A DNA stretch of 64,000 bases. Origin: Caenorhabditis remanei (Eukaryota; Nematoda; Chromadorea; Rhabditida; Rhabditidae). The stretch spans positions 16,616,001 to 16,680,000 of the forward strand of contig NC_071332.1 in NCBI RefSeq assembly GCF_010183535.1, given 5' to 3'. Position 1 is the stretch's first letter, and each line of letters opens with the position of its first letter. The notes under the pieces are model-generated. The model was not told where the DNA came from. It saw only the letters and a program-made list of their open reading frames with translations, and did no database searches. Both the position numbers and the translations under genes were made by a program. Below, piece after piece: positions 33,501-44,938 of this stretch.

Positions 33501-36500
33501 CTCGAGCAATCTATAATAAGGGAACTGTTTTTCTCGGGGCGGCTGGGTTATTTGTAGTCATTTTTCAAAGATTAGCTAGCTGGCAACATAGTTTAGACCG
33601 ACTAGATTTTTCCATTCTTTCATGACATTCCAGGAAGGTACCAATTTCAAAGTTTGCAGTGCTAAAGGCGGTTTGTCAGTGTAACTTTGTCATTGTAACT
33701 TGGTCACTGTATGTTTTCCAGCGCGGCGCGTAACTTTCTTAAAACCCAATTTGATGAGCTGAAAAATATACCAAACCGGGCTGGGCTACGGTGACGTCTT
33801 ATTGTAAATATCTTATTCCAGTCATACGTCATTTTCAGATCTATTGCAGCGCTTCTAGAAAATTAGTTTGGGAGACCAGCAGTCACATCGTGGCACCTTT
33901 CCAAAACCAGACTTGTCACGGGCCGGGCCAAAATCAGGAAAAATCTCGGCCCGGCACGGCCCGTAGCCCGGCCCGGCCCGCTCGGCCCGTTTTGAAACAG
34001 TTTTTGAAACATTTTTGAAATTTTGATGTTTTTTTTGGAAATTTTTGGAAATTTTTTGAACTTTTTTGAAAAAAGTATAGTTTTTGAGTAAACATTTAAA
34101 ATTAAATCAAAATGTGAATATGTATGATAATTTAAGCATTTTTACTCTTTTTTTCGAAAAATTTCAAAAAAAAAAATTTGGTAAAAATAGGTACCCATTT
34201 TTGAATCCGGGCCGACCTGGCCGGGCCGGGCCAAGAGAAATTTCGGCCCGGCCCGATTTTTGACAAGTCTGTCCAAAACCACTTTTTCAAATTTCGTGTC
34301 CTCCATCTCGCCCTACTTTTCCAATCCGTCTTGTATATAGTGCAATGACTAATTGACTAATTCTCACCCAAAAAGCGCAAACCCGCAAACCAAGCTGTCG
34401 TCAGTTTCCATATTCCAATTTTTCAAAAACCCATTCCTTCCTCCCCTCTCGTTTTCCTGTGAAAACGAACTAACCGCACCGCTGCTCCACTCATCTTCCT
34501 GCTCCATTCTTCTGTTCCCCCAACACCCCTCCCACTTTGTTCTTATATTCTTCTTCGCATGTTTGAATGAATTAGAGACTCAAAAACTGAGAAGAGGACA
34601 CTTCTCCTTTTCGTATCTGTCCGTAGAGCTACAAAAACACAAAGACAAAAAATTTATTCGAAGAATTTCTGCCCTCTTGAGTATTCTTGGCTTATGAGAA
34701 TGAGTACTTCCAGTTATTGGAAGGTGTACTCACACCGACAGGTAAGGAAAAATTTGTTTTATTTTTCTTGGGGTTTAAGCTGAGCAACGCTCTGCATAGG
34801 CTAAGCAGCGCTCATTCCAATGTCTGACCTCCCACGCGATTCCACTACTAAACCCACCCTAAACCCATTGCCATGTTTATTCTCTTTTTTTGACAAATGA
34901 CAAGAAATGTCTCATTTCGCATTTAACCTACCCTACTCCTCACGTCACAGAATGGTGTTCTGGAAGATTTTGAGAGGAATGACGAATTCAGAATTATGGC
35001 GCTAAAATTCTAATTTCATCGAGAAAGGTGACGTTTCGAATTGTGTTGTCTGTCAGAATGGAGTGACAAGAGTTGGAGTTGGTGGGAGAAAAATTGGTAT
35101 AAATCGGCACGGGTCGGAATGAATTTTTGAGTGTTTCGGGTTTTTTTTTTGAGTTTGAGGTGGATTTTAGGTCAGTATGGCAGCCTGACCCCAAGTGAGA
35201 GCTACAGTAACCCGAAGTTGGACTAAAGCTCTGAAACTCAGGTGTACGGTACCCTGAGATTACGATAGTTGAACTAGGTCTACAGTATACTAGCTTAACC
35301 TTAACCTTTAGTATTTCAAAATGACCTAAATCTAAACCTTTTCCTACTGTGCCTAGACTTTGGCTTACTGTATCTGACATTATGTAAAAATAATCTATTC
35401 ACCCAGACACCCTTTCCTCAAGTGGGGCTGCGCGAAAAAAACTTTTCCGAAAATTTGCAAAAAACTTTTTTTCGAAAATTTTCTACGGAGAAAAACGGAA
35501 AAATTAAAAAAAAAAAATTTTTAGGAGGCATTAGCTCGGCACAGTTTTCCTAACTGCGCTACACAGAAATGCCCTTGAAAAGTGTCTCTTTTTCTCTGAG
35601 TCTCTCAATTTTGCACACAATTTTATTCGGTTTCGGTAAAGCGCGGTTGTAAAAAGCGTGTCGTGCTAATAAGCAATTTTGAAATTGTAAGAAAACCGTT
35701 ATTTCAAGAACAGATCCCTAGAAAACCTGTTTTTGTGTACAAAATTCGGAAAAATTTCAGGAAAAAATCGAAAATAAAATTTCAGCCGAATCTTTCAAAA
35801 TTTTTAAAAAGGTTTACCTGAAAACTATCCGAAAATTTTTTGTCCTAAAATTTTTTCTCACAGCCCTGACCCCCACTCAGTTCATGATTCATTTGATTCT
35901 TTGAACCAAAATTGTTGCAATTGAACCTCCAAGGAACTATTCAATCATTGAAACATTTCCACAAATAAATTCTCCCCCCTCTCCACTCCCCCGTGTCTCC
36001 TCTCAACTCGTGGTCCTAGTGGTCTCTACCTCTCAAGAAAAAGTTCTCGAATTTCATTCATCTTTCTCTTATTTTTTATTTTTCACCTCACCCCTATTGG
36101 AATATATTTCTGGAATGAATCCTCTCCTGTCATCATCTTATTTTTCACCAGTTGACTCATGTCTTACATGTTAACCGGCGTCAGAAAATAGATAAGCTCC
36201 CTGTTTTTTCGTGATGTTCAAGGTGTTCCCGTGTAGCAGCTGTTTTTTTTTCGTATAGCATTGAGATTTATAGCTGGAGAGTGGAGAGCACAAGCTATAC
36301 TAAAGGACCCCTAAAAATAAAAGTAATATCACCAAAAATAGGTTGTGAGCTGGGGGGAGAGCAAATAAATCGAGCAGCAAAAAGTATACAAAATAAAAAA
36401 GTAGACCGGAAATGGATGGACGTGAATGAAGGGAAAATAATGAAAAATAAAGTATAGCGATTGGTCGGTCACTTAGATGTTGGAGGTCCCCATGTAGATC

Positions 36501-39500
36501 AAAAAGTTTTTTGCCATATGGTTCTGAGCAAAAAGCTTGATTGAGATTTATCGAGGTGCAAAGTATAAATCTAATTGAAAAAGACTGTGGTGTTAAGTCC
36601 AGATGACACTTTGAACTTTGGCCCTGCTAATTCGCTGAGTAGCGACTCGAATGTAACATTCTGCGGAACGAACCGCCCGTAAGCCACAAGATTAGAAGAT
36701 TAGATGAATTCTGCAGAATCCGAATTCCCGGTATAGTATTTCGAGAAGGTTCTTCCGACTTCATCCGATTAGGGACATTTGATCCACTCTACTCCAGTGT
36801 CAAGGACCCTTAGGCAACATTTCGTCACAAAAATAATATTTCAAAATTTGTCTGTCCCAATTAGTTATTTCAACATACACAACTTCAGGGCCAAAAAGTA
36901 TTTTTTGTAGACACCTTGTTGCCCACAAAAATGCCGGGATTTCGGAACCCTGTGTTTTGCTCAATTGGAAATCTTAACATCGTTTCCTCCAAAATAAATT
37001 GAGTAGAAAAAAAACAACAAAAAACTTCCTAATCCCATCTCTCTATCTCAATTCCAATCCCCTTCCCTCCTACTTCTCAGAACTTCTCTGCGCCTCTCCT
37101 CTCTAGCCCCTCCCCTCTAAACCCCGCCCACTTTCTTGGGAGATGTGGACCATGAGGGCAGTCTTTCTTAACACTCCTTCCCACATTGGTTGAAATATTT
37201 CTCCCCCTGTGATGAACATGGTTCGGAACCACGTCGCCTACCATCGTACCTCTCTCACGTCACCGACAATGATGAATTCATATTCTTTGGTTTGTGTCTT
37301 GCTGCAAAAAATATTAAAACTTGAGACCCCCTTCCCCCGGAACCAGAAATTCGAGATTCGGGTAACCATAGGCAACTTTGTGTAAATTTTCGAATTTGAT
37401 CTTCTGGCCACGCCTCCACACGGCATACATAAACATACAAGAACCCCATAGTATTCATTTTCAAACAACTAATGCCACGTCGCGAATTTCAGAAGTCAGA
37501 AGAGGTGATCGATGTGTCTGAAGGCGAGATGAGCGAATTCTCCTCACTGATCGGCTTTGTCGGTGGGCCACGCGAGCCGGGATGCAGTTATGGGTGAGTA
37601 GTCGCATATCCTGTTTACCATAGCCATAGCATTCAAACCAGAATCCTATTAGAAGACGTGAGAATCTGCAGAATGAGGAATTTAGCTTGCAAATGAATAA
37701 GGAAGCGCATCCTAATTCCTAATTGCTGCTCGTTCTCTAGAACTTTAGCGAGCTCAAACCTCAACGGACACAGAAAAATATTTTCTGTAACACTAGCCAA
37801 AAATCCTTCTGTTTCAAATCACATGGAATCTAAAAACAGACCCTTTCAGCTCGCTCCCTATCAAATTTCTTGAAGAAAAATTTGTTGGCAGCATGTCACT
37901 TAGCGGGTCTCCTCCCACCCACATTTTTGACCTCCATGCTTTTGACCCCTAAGTGATATCACTTGACATGTCTGAGCCAGGACCCAGTAGCCTTTTTGAG
38001 CGTAAAAAACTCGATAAAATCTCAAAGTATGATTTTGTGACCTCAGACTACTAGAGCTATCAAGTTACCACAAATAGTGGTCCCGTGAAAAACTAAAAAA
38101 ACTCCAATCTTTTTTCAGATTCGCGCAAGAGGATCCGGCGTACGAAAAAGCGGTCAGCGAGTGCCACGTCATTCAGGAGAAAAAAGACTTTGCGGAAGCG
38201 GTGCTTCTGAAATGCATCGATAATAAGCGTAAGTTGGGGTACCTTCGGCGCGAAAGGGAAAGAAAAAAAGTTTCGAAATGAATGAACTTCCAGTCTAATG
38301 CACTCTTTTCGAGAAATCGTTTTTTTTTCCACCGCTTGCCTGGGGCAAAGATTAGTCTGAATACCACTTTTTTTGCAGCTCTCTTCCCGTACATGCACTT
38401 CGCCCAATTCCGAAACGTGGACTACACGCACCGAGTTAAGCAGATTTCCGATTTGGCCAGAGAATGCTCGCCCACTCATGGAAGTCTTTATGGTTCGTTG
38501 GGCACTGGGGGATGCGTATACATGTGTAGACAACAATTTGACCTTGGCACTTTTTCTGGGTATAGTTAAGTGGGTTCATGAGTAATTTTTAGGTGTTTTT
38601 TTTGAAGATTTTGAAGTTACCAACTTGCCTTTACCTCTACCTTTACCTTTAAGGCTACCATATCCAATTTAGGCTACCAGAACCATTTTTTAGTATGCCC
38701 ACTATAGCCATATAGACCAGCCCCATTTTTGACCGCTTCTCTTAAACACGTCACCTCCACCAACTACTTTTTCTTTCTACCTCCAAAAACCACTTCCGGT
38801 CCATTGCCTCTTTGTTCTAGCAACACGAAAAGAAATCTTGACTTTTTTCTCATATTTCAACGTAAATCTTTGAAAAAAATGACGCTAGATATTTTGAACA
38901 AAAAAATGTAGCTCGTAAATCATGAAGACGTCAGAATCGAGGTGAAGTATGTAGTCGTCGAGAGCCTCGGGTAAACATTCTGAAAATAGAAGCCAGCCTC
39001 AAAAATAAGCGGTATTTGCTCAAGTGAGGGTGTAGATTTGGATAGAGGGAGCGCAAGGGGGGCCATCGAAAATTTAAGGAGATGTAAGCAGGAGGGCAAT
39101 GTTGTTTTGTGATGAGAATTTGATTTTTGAGGTGTCTCAAGAGGATTTGCCCCCCGACAAAAGTGTTTTGAAGGGTTCAAAGCTCAAAATTATAATTTGT
39201 TGATTCGGTAAAAGTTGAAAACCCCTCACATAGAAAATCTTCTAGGCTGCTATGACGAGGTCTACTCCATCCAAAAAACCGCTAGCGTCGGTGAGAACCG
39301 CCTGCCAGCGCACCGTCACTCTGGCTACATTGTCATCGGATTCAAGCTGCTCGAGGACGCCGGCAAGCAGGGAACTCTAGAGAAGACGTGGCTTCAATGG
39401 AGTGGCGCGCGCGAGATCTACAAGCACTCTCCCCGCTCATGGAACTTGAGACGAATCTCGTTGATGAGGTGTCCGACACAGTAAGTTTAGACTTTTTAAA

Positions 39501-41460
39501 TTTTATTTCTACAGAAAGTATTCACAATAAACATTTACAGTCACAAGAACGGTGTCGCTCAACGCCCGTTCGCCTACATTCTGATGTGCGAGTACGGTAG
39601 CATTCTCCACCCATCGAACACGATTCAGGCGTTGGACATTTGCGAGAGATTGCGAGTTCGGAATTGTGGACATATTGCGTTGTACCAGGTGAGAGAGTTT
39701 GGGAAACCAGCTAAGGAATAGGATACTAATTAGGGACACTTAATTAGGGAAAATTAATTAGAGAAAATTGGCACAAAGATAATTATGAATTGGGTTATAA
39801 ATGAGATCACTTGCGCTTATGGTGCTTTGCCTTCTTCTTCTTGTGGGAGTTTTTCGATTCTTTCGGTTGACTCTGTGGCTCTTCTGGCTCTTCTGGCTCT
39901 TCATCCACCGCCTGGGGTTGCTCCACCTCCTCCTCCTCCACCTCAGCATCATCAGGAATCCCTAACACCTGCTTTCCCATCATCGCCCAATCTGGATTAT
40001 CTCTTGATGGGTGGTAGCCGTCACGGAAGCCACTTCTGAAATAAAGGAAGCGTTGAACTTTTATCTGATCCACCTAGACTTACGTCGTTGAAGCGGTGAC
40101 TGGGTTATCATGCCCCTCCATGTACATCACATTGACCTTATCGTGAAATACCGTCTCCTTGCTCTCGATCTCCTCTCCAAGATCTATCGCAGCTGTGGAC
40201 TCAACCATGTAGTGGATTTTCATATAAGTTTTCGGGTCCTGGCCATGAGTGAACACGTCTCGTTCGAAATCCCAGATTTGAGATGTGGAAAGGGTGCCCA
40301 GGAAGTCGGTGAGCTCTTTGTTGGTTGGTAGATCAAAAATGTTCCAGCCTTCGTACTGAAATAGTTTTAAATTAAAAAAAGAGAACAATAGAATATAGGA
40401 ACTTACGAGGTCGATCTGAAGAGATCGGTTCCCAATTATCCTCTTGTACTTCTTGATTTTCTCCATGATATCCGGATACTCTTTTTCGGAGCTGGAGCTC
40501 ATGTGACTTTACGGCGAGTTTCTAAAAGAAGAAAAAAAATTAAATATGAAATCTAGAAAAGGCAGGGTGAGATACGCAGAGCAAGAGGCAGGAGAGCCAG
40601 ACGGAAAAGAGCACGAGGCGGGTCAGAGACGCAGGAACATTGAGAAATGGGGCGAACAGACGTTAACGAAAAAAGACGGCAGGGGAAATGAGCTTAGTTT
40701 ATTTAAAAAGGGGGATCTCATTAGTCAACGACATGGAAAAGGTCGGGGGAATATACATAAGAGAAATGTCAGCTAGTCTAAGAGCCTCACATGACAATGT
40801 GAGTTCTTCAAGAATCCATTCCAGTATTTCTTGAAAAAGGGGCATAGAATGAGCATGCATATGCACATTGCCCCCCCCCCCCCTTTCATTAGTTTGCTGG
40901 CTCCGAGCATATAAAAAATCGTGCAGATTTCGATTCTCGCGGGGTGGCTCTCGAGTTCCTATTAGCAACAGGAGAAATTTTTCAACAAAAAAAACATGGA
41001 AAAACAAAATACACTTGTGGAGGAAGAATAAAGTTTTGTTGGAATTGGTAGTGAGATTAAAAGTACAAGTCTGGGCACAAGAACACGACTACTATGGTGT
41101 CAGGTACCGTAAAAAAGACTATAAAATCAGATGCTTCAAATTGTGTCTCGTTTATCAAAAATAAATCAAATAATCATCCCCATCTCTTAGGTCCACTCAG
41201 CCTACACCTCCCCGGGCCCTCGCTCGTCCGCCCACAACTCTCCATCCCGTCAATCCAGCGCGTTCGCCCAGTCAGCAGCCGCAAAACGTTCCCAAATGCT
41301 CCGCGGATTCTCACAAGACGTCGAGCCACAACCGGTACCGGAGAGCTCCACCATGCGCCGCAATCGAATGTTGCGGACACGAGAACGCTCATTCCAGTAC
41401 CCCGACGAGTACTATCACGCCTATCAACCTCATCAATTCGACCCACAGGAGCAGTACTAA
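30514..41460 (+). CDS. Conserved-looking protein of unknown function (392 aa, seven exons)
   Basis: Exons 30514-30714, 37493-37593, 38119-38228, 38379-38492, 39246-39480, 39541-39688 and 41191-41460 join in phase to 392 codons and TAA. The N-terminus is basic (MDVLRRMMPRKMKRDQ). A globular middle (about residues 95-300) contains HRHSGYIVIGFKLLEDA, REIYKHSPRSWNLR and RPFAYILMCEYGSI. The last exon encodes a low-complexity, Ser/Gln/Arg-rich tail ending PHQFDPQEQY. I do not recognise the family. There is no signal peptide or membrane segment, so it is probably intracellular. The first intron is 6.8 kb and holds several transposon remnants; the last intron (1.5 kb) contains another gene on the other strand. 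An alternative acceptor exists at 39514. Exon 1 is the least certain, because the distance is long. Confidence 0.75.
30880..31545. mobile_element. Possible second CpG-rich element
   Basis: From about 31270 to 31545 the sequence is dense in CpG words (ATACGATCCGTGCGCG, GTCGCGCGCGAACG, GTTACGGATCCGTAA). It ends CGCGAACAACCTGTG, matching the inverted end of the element at 10899-11933. The left end was not found. Confidence 0.5.
32320..32560. repeat. Patch rich in TACCGG words
   Basis: TGTTACCGGTAAAA, TTGCTACCGGATATC, GATACCGGTCGGT and GTACCTG-type variants recur within 250 bp. The cause is unknown; it may be a degenerate short tandem repeat or a transposon end. Confidence 0.4.
32560..32753. mobile_element. 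MITE remnant (ACTAGGGAAGG family)
   Basis: Contains AAAAAGTCAAATTATTACCT, TCTCGAGGGCAAAAACTAAA, TTTGGAACCAGCG and the family end ACCTTCCCTAGT. The left outer end is missing. Confidence 0.65.
33908..34271. mobile_element. hAT-like MITE with 8-bp target duplication
   Basis: Inverted ends CAGACTTGTCA (33908) and TGACAAGTCTG (to 34271) enclose GGCCCGGCC-rich inner repeats and an AT-rich centre. The same 8 bases, TCCAAAAC, flank both sides (33900-33907 and 34272-34279). An 8-bp duplication is the hallmark of hAT transposition. No transposase is present. Confidence 0.75.
39807..40502 (-). CDS. Small protein of unknown function with acidic and lysine-rich tail (198 aa), nested gene
   Basis: Three exons (40407-40502, 40084-40355, 39807-40035) join in phase to 198 codons and a stop. 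The N-terminal ~125 residues look globular and begin MSSSSEKEYPDIMEKIKKYK. Residues ~150-180 are an acidic Glu/Pro/Gln run (EVEEEEVEQPQ), and the protein ends in a Lys/His-rich stretch (KKKKAKHHKRK) that could serve as a nuclear localisation signal. No signal peptide or membrane segment is present. I considered a Mediator MED19-like protein because of the Lys/His-rich tail, but no family core was recognised, so none is assigned. The whole gene sits in the last intron of the 30514-41460 gene, on the opposite strand. Confidence 0.8.
40871..40883. repeat. Run of 13 C
   Basis: Homopolymer of C on +, in the last intron of the 30514 gene. Runs of this kind can form G-quadruplexes on the other strand. 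Confidence 0.9.
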
Positions 41461-42007
41461 TTTTGGCTCCACTTATTCTATAATATTTGTTTTTTACATT
41501 TCTTCGTCACAACTTGTGTTTCATATTTTGGCCCCCTCCCGAAAAACGTTTAATATTTTTCTTTTCCCGTTGGTTCCGGGTGATTCTAGTCACCAATTCT
41601 CTTTTAGTCACCTCCCCGATACTCCACCCACACACTGTATGAACATCATTTTGCCCCCCTCACTGTGTATTTATTTTTGGATAAAAAAATGAATGGTAGA
41701 AATGAACAAAAAGAAAGAAGAAGACAAAAAATGTGAAAGAATGAATAAGACCCGACAAGCCAAACCGCCTTTATAATTGCTGTTTTGAGGAAGAAGAGCT
41801 CTCTTGAGACAAAGTTGTCATGGATACTCTCCTTCAGACAGAGACAAAATACATCACATCACAACGTTACGAATTATATAACTCAAGATAATTCTACTGG
41901 GACCGTGAGAGTGGTACATCTGACGTACTCACTCAGAAAAAAAAACAAAACTTGAATGATATCAACTTTTTATTCAAAATTTTACAGACAGAAAACAAGA
42001 CAATTGA
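41461..42007. other. 3' flank and intergenic region
   Basis: Contains the presumed 3' UTR of the 30514 gene (TATAATATT near 41480) and the 3' side of the SCP gene at 42008. No further gene was seen. Confidence 0.45.
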
Positions 42008-42776
42008 TTAGGCACACAATCCGGAAGCGGTCTCACACTTAAATCCAGATGAGCAGAAGGAGCAAGTGTCTCCTGGTTGATAGATGTCGCCGTCAATCAT
42101 GTTTCCACTGAAAATTTCAAAATTACATTTGAATTTGCTGAGAATAACTCACGCAGATTTGTATTGACAGACCACTGCAACTTTATACATGTTAGAGCTC
42201 GATGCATCTCTTCCACAGTTTTTAACTCCACAACCGATCAGATTAGTTTCAGCCCAAGCCATCTGTGTAGCATGTCCGATTCCAGAGTTGAAGGTGTCCT
42301 CGTCCAAAGTAGTGGAATACCATCCATAGTCTTGGAATTCTTGCTCCCAGGATTGGGAAGCGGCGACTCCCTGAACTCAACAAATTAGAATGCCACTAAA
42401 AATTATAAGAGACTAACAAATTTATCAAGACTAGTTGGAGCAGAGGATGACCATGACCAATAGAGATTCTCTCCAAGATCTGGGTATCCGGAGTGGTCAT
42501 CTGGGCAAAGATTGGCATACTTTTGAGCAGAGGCAGCAACGGTGGTGTCCCATTTCTGAAGGTTCTAGTTGTCCATATGTTCTTTAGAAAAGAGATTCTT
42601 ACCATCTTGCGCATGTTAGCTGCTGGTGGCTCAATGGTTCCAGCGGCGTCATAAGTTCCTTTCGCAATGGCAGATCTCAAGTCATTGTGAGCTTTGACGA
42701 TTGCAGCTTGGGCAGTGGCACTGAATTGAGCATTGGCACATCCGATGATGGCGAGACAGCAGAGAGCAAACTTCAT
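42008..42776 (-). CDS. SCP/CAP-family secreted protein 1 (209 aa)
   Basis: Four exons (42603-42776, 42418-42555, 42153-42370, 42008-42107) give 209 codons and TAA. A cleavable signal peptide (MKFALCCLAIIGCANA) is followed by a single CAP (SCP/TAPS) domain. The family signatures HNDLRSAIAKG, HATQMAWAETNLIGCGVKNC and VAVVCQYKSAGNMI are all present, and the end is a Cys-rich tail (CSFCSSGFKCETASGLCA). This is the nematode scl type of secreted protein; a specific role cannot be read from the sequence. It is head-to-head with the next copy at 43173 and nearly identical to it and to the copy at 44939. The promoter has a TATA element and GATA sites. Confidence 0.92.
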
Positions 42777-42783
42777 GATTCGA

Positions 42784-43172
42784 GTTTGAAGGGTGGTTGA
42801 GATGACTGCTCTTGCCGCTCTTTTTATATGGTTTGCGTGTGAGTCTTATCAGTTGAAAACAAGGTAATTAAGCAGGTTTCGGTACGGAACTCACAAACTT
42901 TGGTCTTGCTGATAAGACTGTCTGGCTAGTCGGCAACTATGTTTTGATGTCTTACGTGCTCGTTACAATTGTCATTGACAATACATGGAAAAACAAAAAC
43001 CGAAATTTAGTCTCAGGTCTTTTTCTGTTATCATTTTAATACTAAAGACTAGGAGACTCAAACGTGTTTTTACATAGACATTGTCTAGTTTTTCAACTGA
43101 TAAGACTCACACTCAAACCGTATAAAAAGAGCAGCAAGAGCAGTCATCTTAACCACCCTCCAAACTCGAATC
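42784..43172. promoter_or_regulatory. Divergent promoter region of two SCP genes
   Basis: Between the two start codons the first ~75 bp upstream of each gene are inverted copies. Each has TATAAAAAG or a near match (42821-42830 reverse; 43121-43129) and a GATA site CTGATAAG (reverse at 42845-42852; forward at 43097-43104). A further CTGATAAG lies at 42909-42916. TGATAA-type sites upstream of a TATA box are typical of nematode intestinal genes driven by GATA factors; that link is inference. Confidence 0.65.
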
Positions 43173-43941
43173 ATGAAGTTTGCTCTCTGCTGTCTCGCCA
43201 TCATCGGATGTGTCAATGCCCAGTTCAGTGCCACCGCACAAACTGCAATCGTCAAAGCTCACAATGACTTGAGATCTGCTATTGCGAAAGGAACTTATGA
43301 CGCCGCTGGAACAATTGAGCCACCAGCAGCTAACATGCGCAAAATGGTAAGAATCTCTCTTCTAAAGAACATATTTATCATGAGTAACTTTAGAAATGGG
43401 ACACCACCGTCGCTGCCTCTGCTCAAAAGTATGCCAATCTCTGCCCAGATGACCACTCTGGATACCCAGATCTTGGAGAGAATCTCTATTGGTCATGGTC
43501 CTCATCTGCTCCAACTAGTCTTGATAAATTCGTAAGTCTCTTAAAAAATTAACAGGTATTTCATTCTGTTGTGTTCAGGGAGTCGCCGCTTCCCAATCTT
43601 GGGAGCAAGAATTTCAAGACTATGGATGGTATTCCACTACTTTGGACGAGGACACCTTCAACTCTGGAATCGGACATGCTACACAGATGGCTTGGGCTGA
43701 AACTAATCTGATTGGTTGTGGAGTTAAGAACTGTGGAAGAGATGCATCGAGCTCTAACATGTACAAGGTTGCAGTGGTCTGTCAATACAAATCTGCGTGA
43801 GTTATTCTCAGCAAATTCAAATGTAGTTCTGAAATTTCCAGTGGAAACATGATTGACGGTGACATCTATCAACCAGGAGACACTTGCTCTTTCTGCTCAT
43901 CTGGATTCAAGTGTGAGACCGCTTCCGGATTGTGTGCCTAA
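43173..43941 (+). CDS. SCP/CAP-family secreted protein 2 (209 aa)
   Basis: Four exons (43173-43346, 43394-43531, 43579-43796, 43842-43941) with the same lengths and phases as the copy at 42008-42776, giving 209 codons. It has a signal peptide (MKFALCCLAIIGCVNA), the CAP domain with HATQMAWAETNLIGCG, and the Cys-rich tail. Coding differences from copy 1 are few, for example N-terminal CVNAQ and TAQTAI. Introns differ more than exons, as expected for a recent duplicate under purifying selection. Secreted, probably gut-expressed judging by the shared promoter. Confidence 0.92.
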
Positions 43942-44341
43942 GCAATTTTCTTGTTTTCTGTCTGTATAAAAAGTTTTAGTTTTTTATTTTATTTGCAATT
44001 TCCAACTCAAAAACCATAAAAATCAAACGATGAGAAGTTCCAGTTTCTCTATTCTTTTTAAAGCATCAATACCCAAGTAATCATTATAATAATGAGAACG
44101 AAATCCAAAAATAGAGATATATGACGATATTATATAATTCACCTTTGAAAAAAAGGGTCAGTAGCTACGCAGGCGACAGGATTACCCTCTACTTATCGCT
44201 TTTTGTTGATTGCCAGAGAGCCATCAATGTCGTCACCGCAGTGAACTGAGCATGGATTGAAGGGGTTTCTAACAGCAAACATTACTTCGCGAGAGAAAAG
44301 TATATAATCTCTCTTTTCCTCCAATCTCAAATCATTTCTTG

Positions 44342-44757
44342 ATGGAGTTATCCCAGTCAATGGAACTACTGACTAAATTCATCTTCTTTCCGATTTCATT
44401 TCTCTCTTTCGTAGCAATAATTCTTTACTGTACTTACCATCTTGACAAAATGAAATTGGAACAATACAACAAAAATCTGAATTCTACAATTCACTACGAC
44501 TATACCAGACGTCCAAGTTGGTGGTCCTCTCACAGTAAGTCAAAATATATTGAGTATATAAGTTTCTGAAACTAAATTCATTTTTTTCAGGAAATTCCAT
44601 TCCAAAAATCGTGATTTCTCCGGGATTCACTACTCCAGAATTCGAGAACTTGGAACGTGGCTCCCCGATAGGTCATGTGATTCAGTGCAATCTACAAAGC
44701 AGCCGACTGAATAAAAGTCAATCAAATTTACACCTGGCTCTACCTCAACGAAGATGA
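44342..44757 (+). CDS. Small single-pass membrane protein of unknown function (119 aa)
   Basis: Two exons (44342-44534, 44591-44757) join in phase to 119 codons and TGA. One hydrophobic segment lies at about residues 10-33 (FIFFPISFLSFVAIILYCTY). A basic, polar C-terminal part follows, with an NST glycosylation sequon and no recognised domain. No family was recognised. A broken copy of exon 1 lies at 52830-53055 on the other strand, next to another SCP gene, so the two gene types have been duplicated together. Its 3' end faces the SCP gene at 44939. Confidence 0.7.
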
Positions 44758-44938
44758 AGCTCTCATGATATCTGGTTAAAAATCCATATTTTTTGTTTTA
44801 TAAATAGTTGATTTTGGTGCTAAAATCTACGGAATTTTTGCGTTTTCTATTGGTCTACCTCTTGTAAGCATGTGTATGAAATGAACAATTTTTCATGAAT
44901 ATTCGAGTTTTTATACAGACAGAAAACAGGACAATTGC

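Larger units (their letters stand above)
30715..37492. other. Long first intron of the 30514 gene
   Basis: 6.8 kb of non-coding DNA containing the CpG-rich element, a TACCGG-rich patch (32320-32560), a MITE end (32560-32753), an hAT-like MITE (33908-34271) and an AT-rich inverted repeat near 35410-35880. I saw no exon on either strand that I can support. Confidence 0.5.

Noticed and set aside
35410..35880. Possible MITE with GTGGGGCTG / CAGCCCTGACCCCCAC ends
   Set aside because: Inverted ends match only over a few bases with an insertion, and no target duplication was found.
38093..38536. Long open frame on - opposite exons of the 30514 gene
   Set aside because: Mirror of coding exons on +; no splice sites or motif of its own.
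39807..40502. Assignment of the nested gene to Mediator MED19 from its Lys/His-rich tail
   Set aside because: Only a compositional resemblance; no conserved core could be matched.
40699..41007. Open frame on - upstream of the nested gene
   Set aside because: Overlaps the C-run, which codes for a glycine stretch, and lies within intron sequence. No supporting signals.
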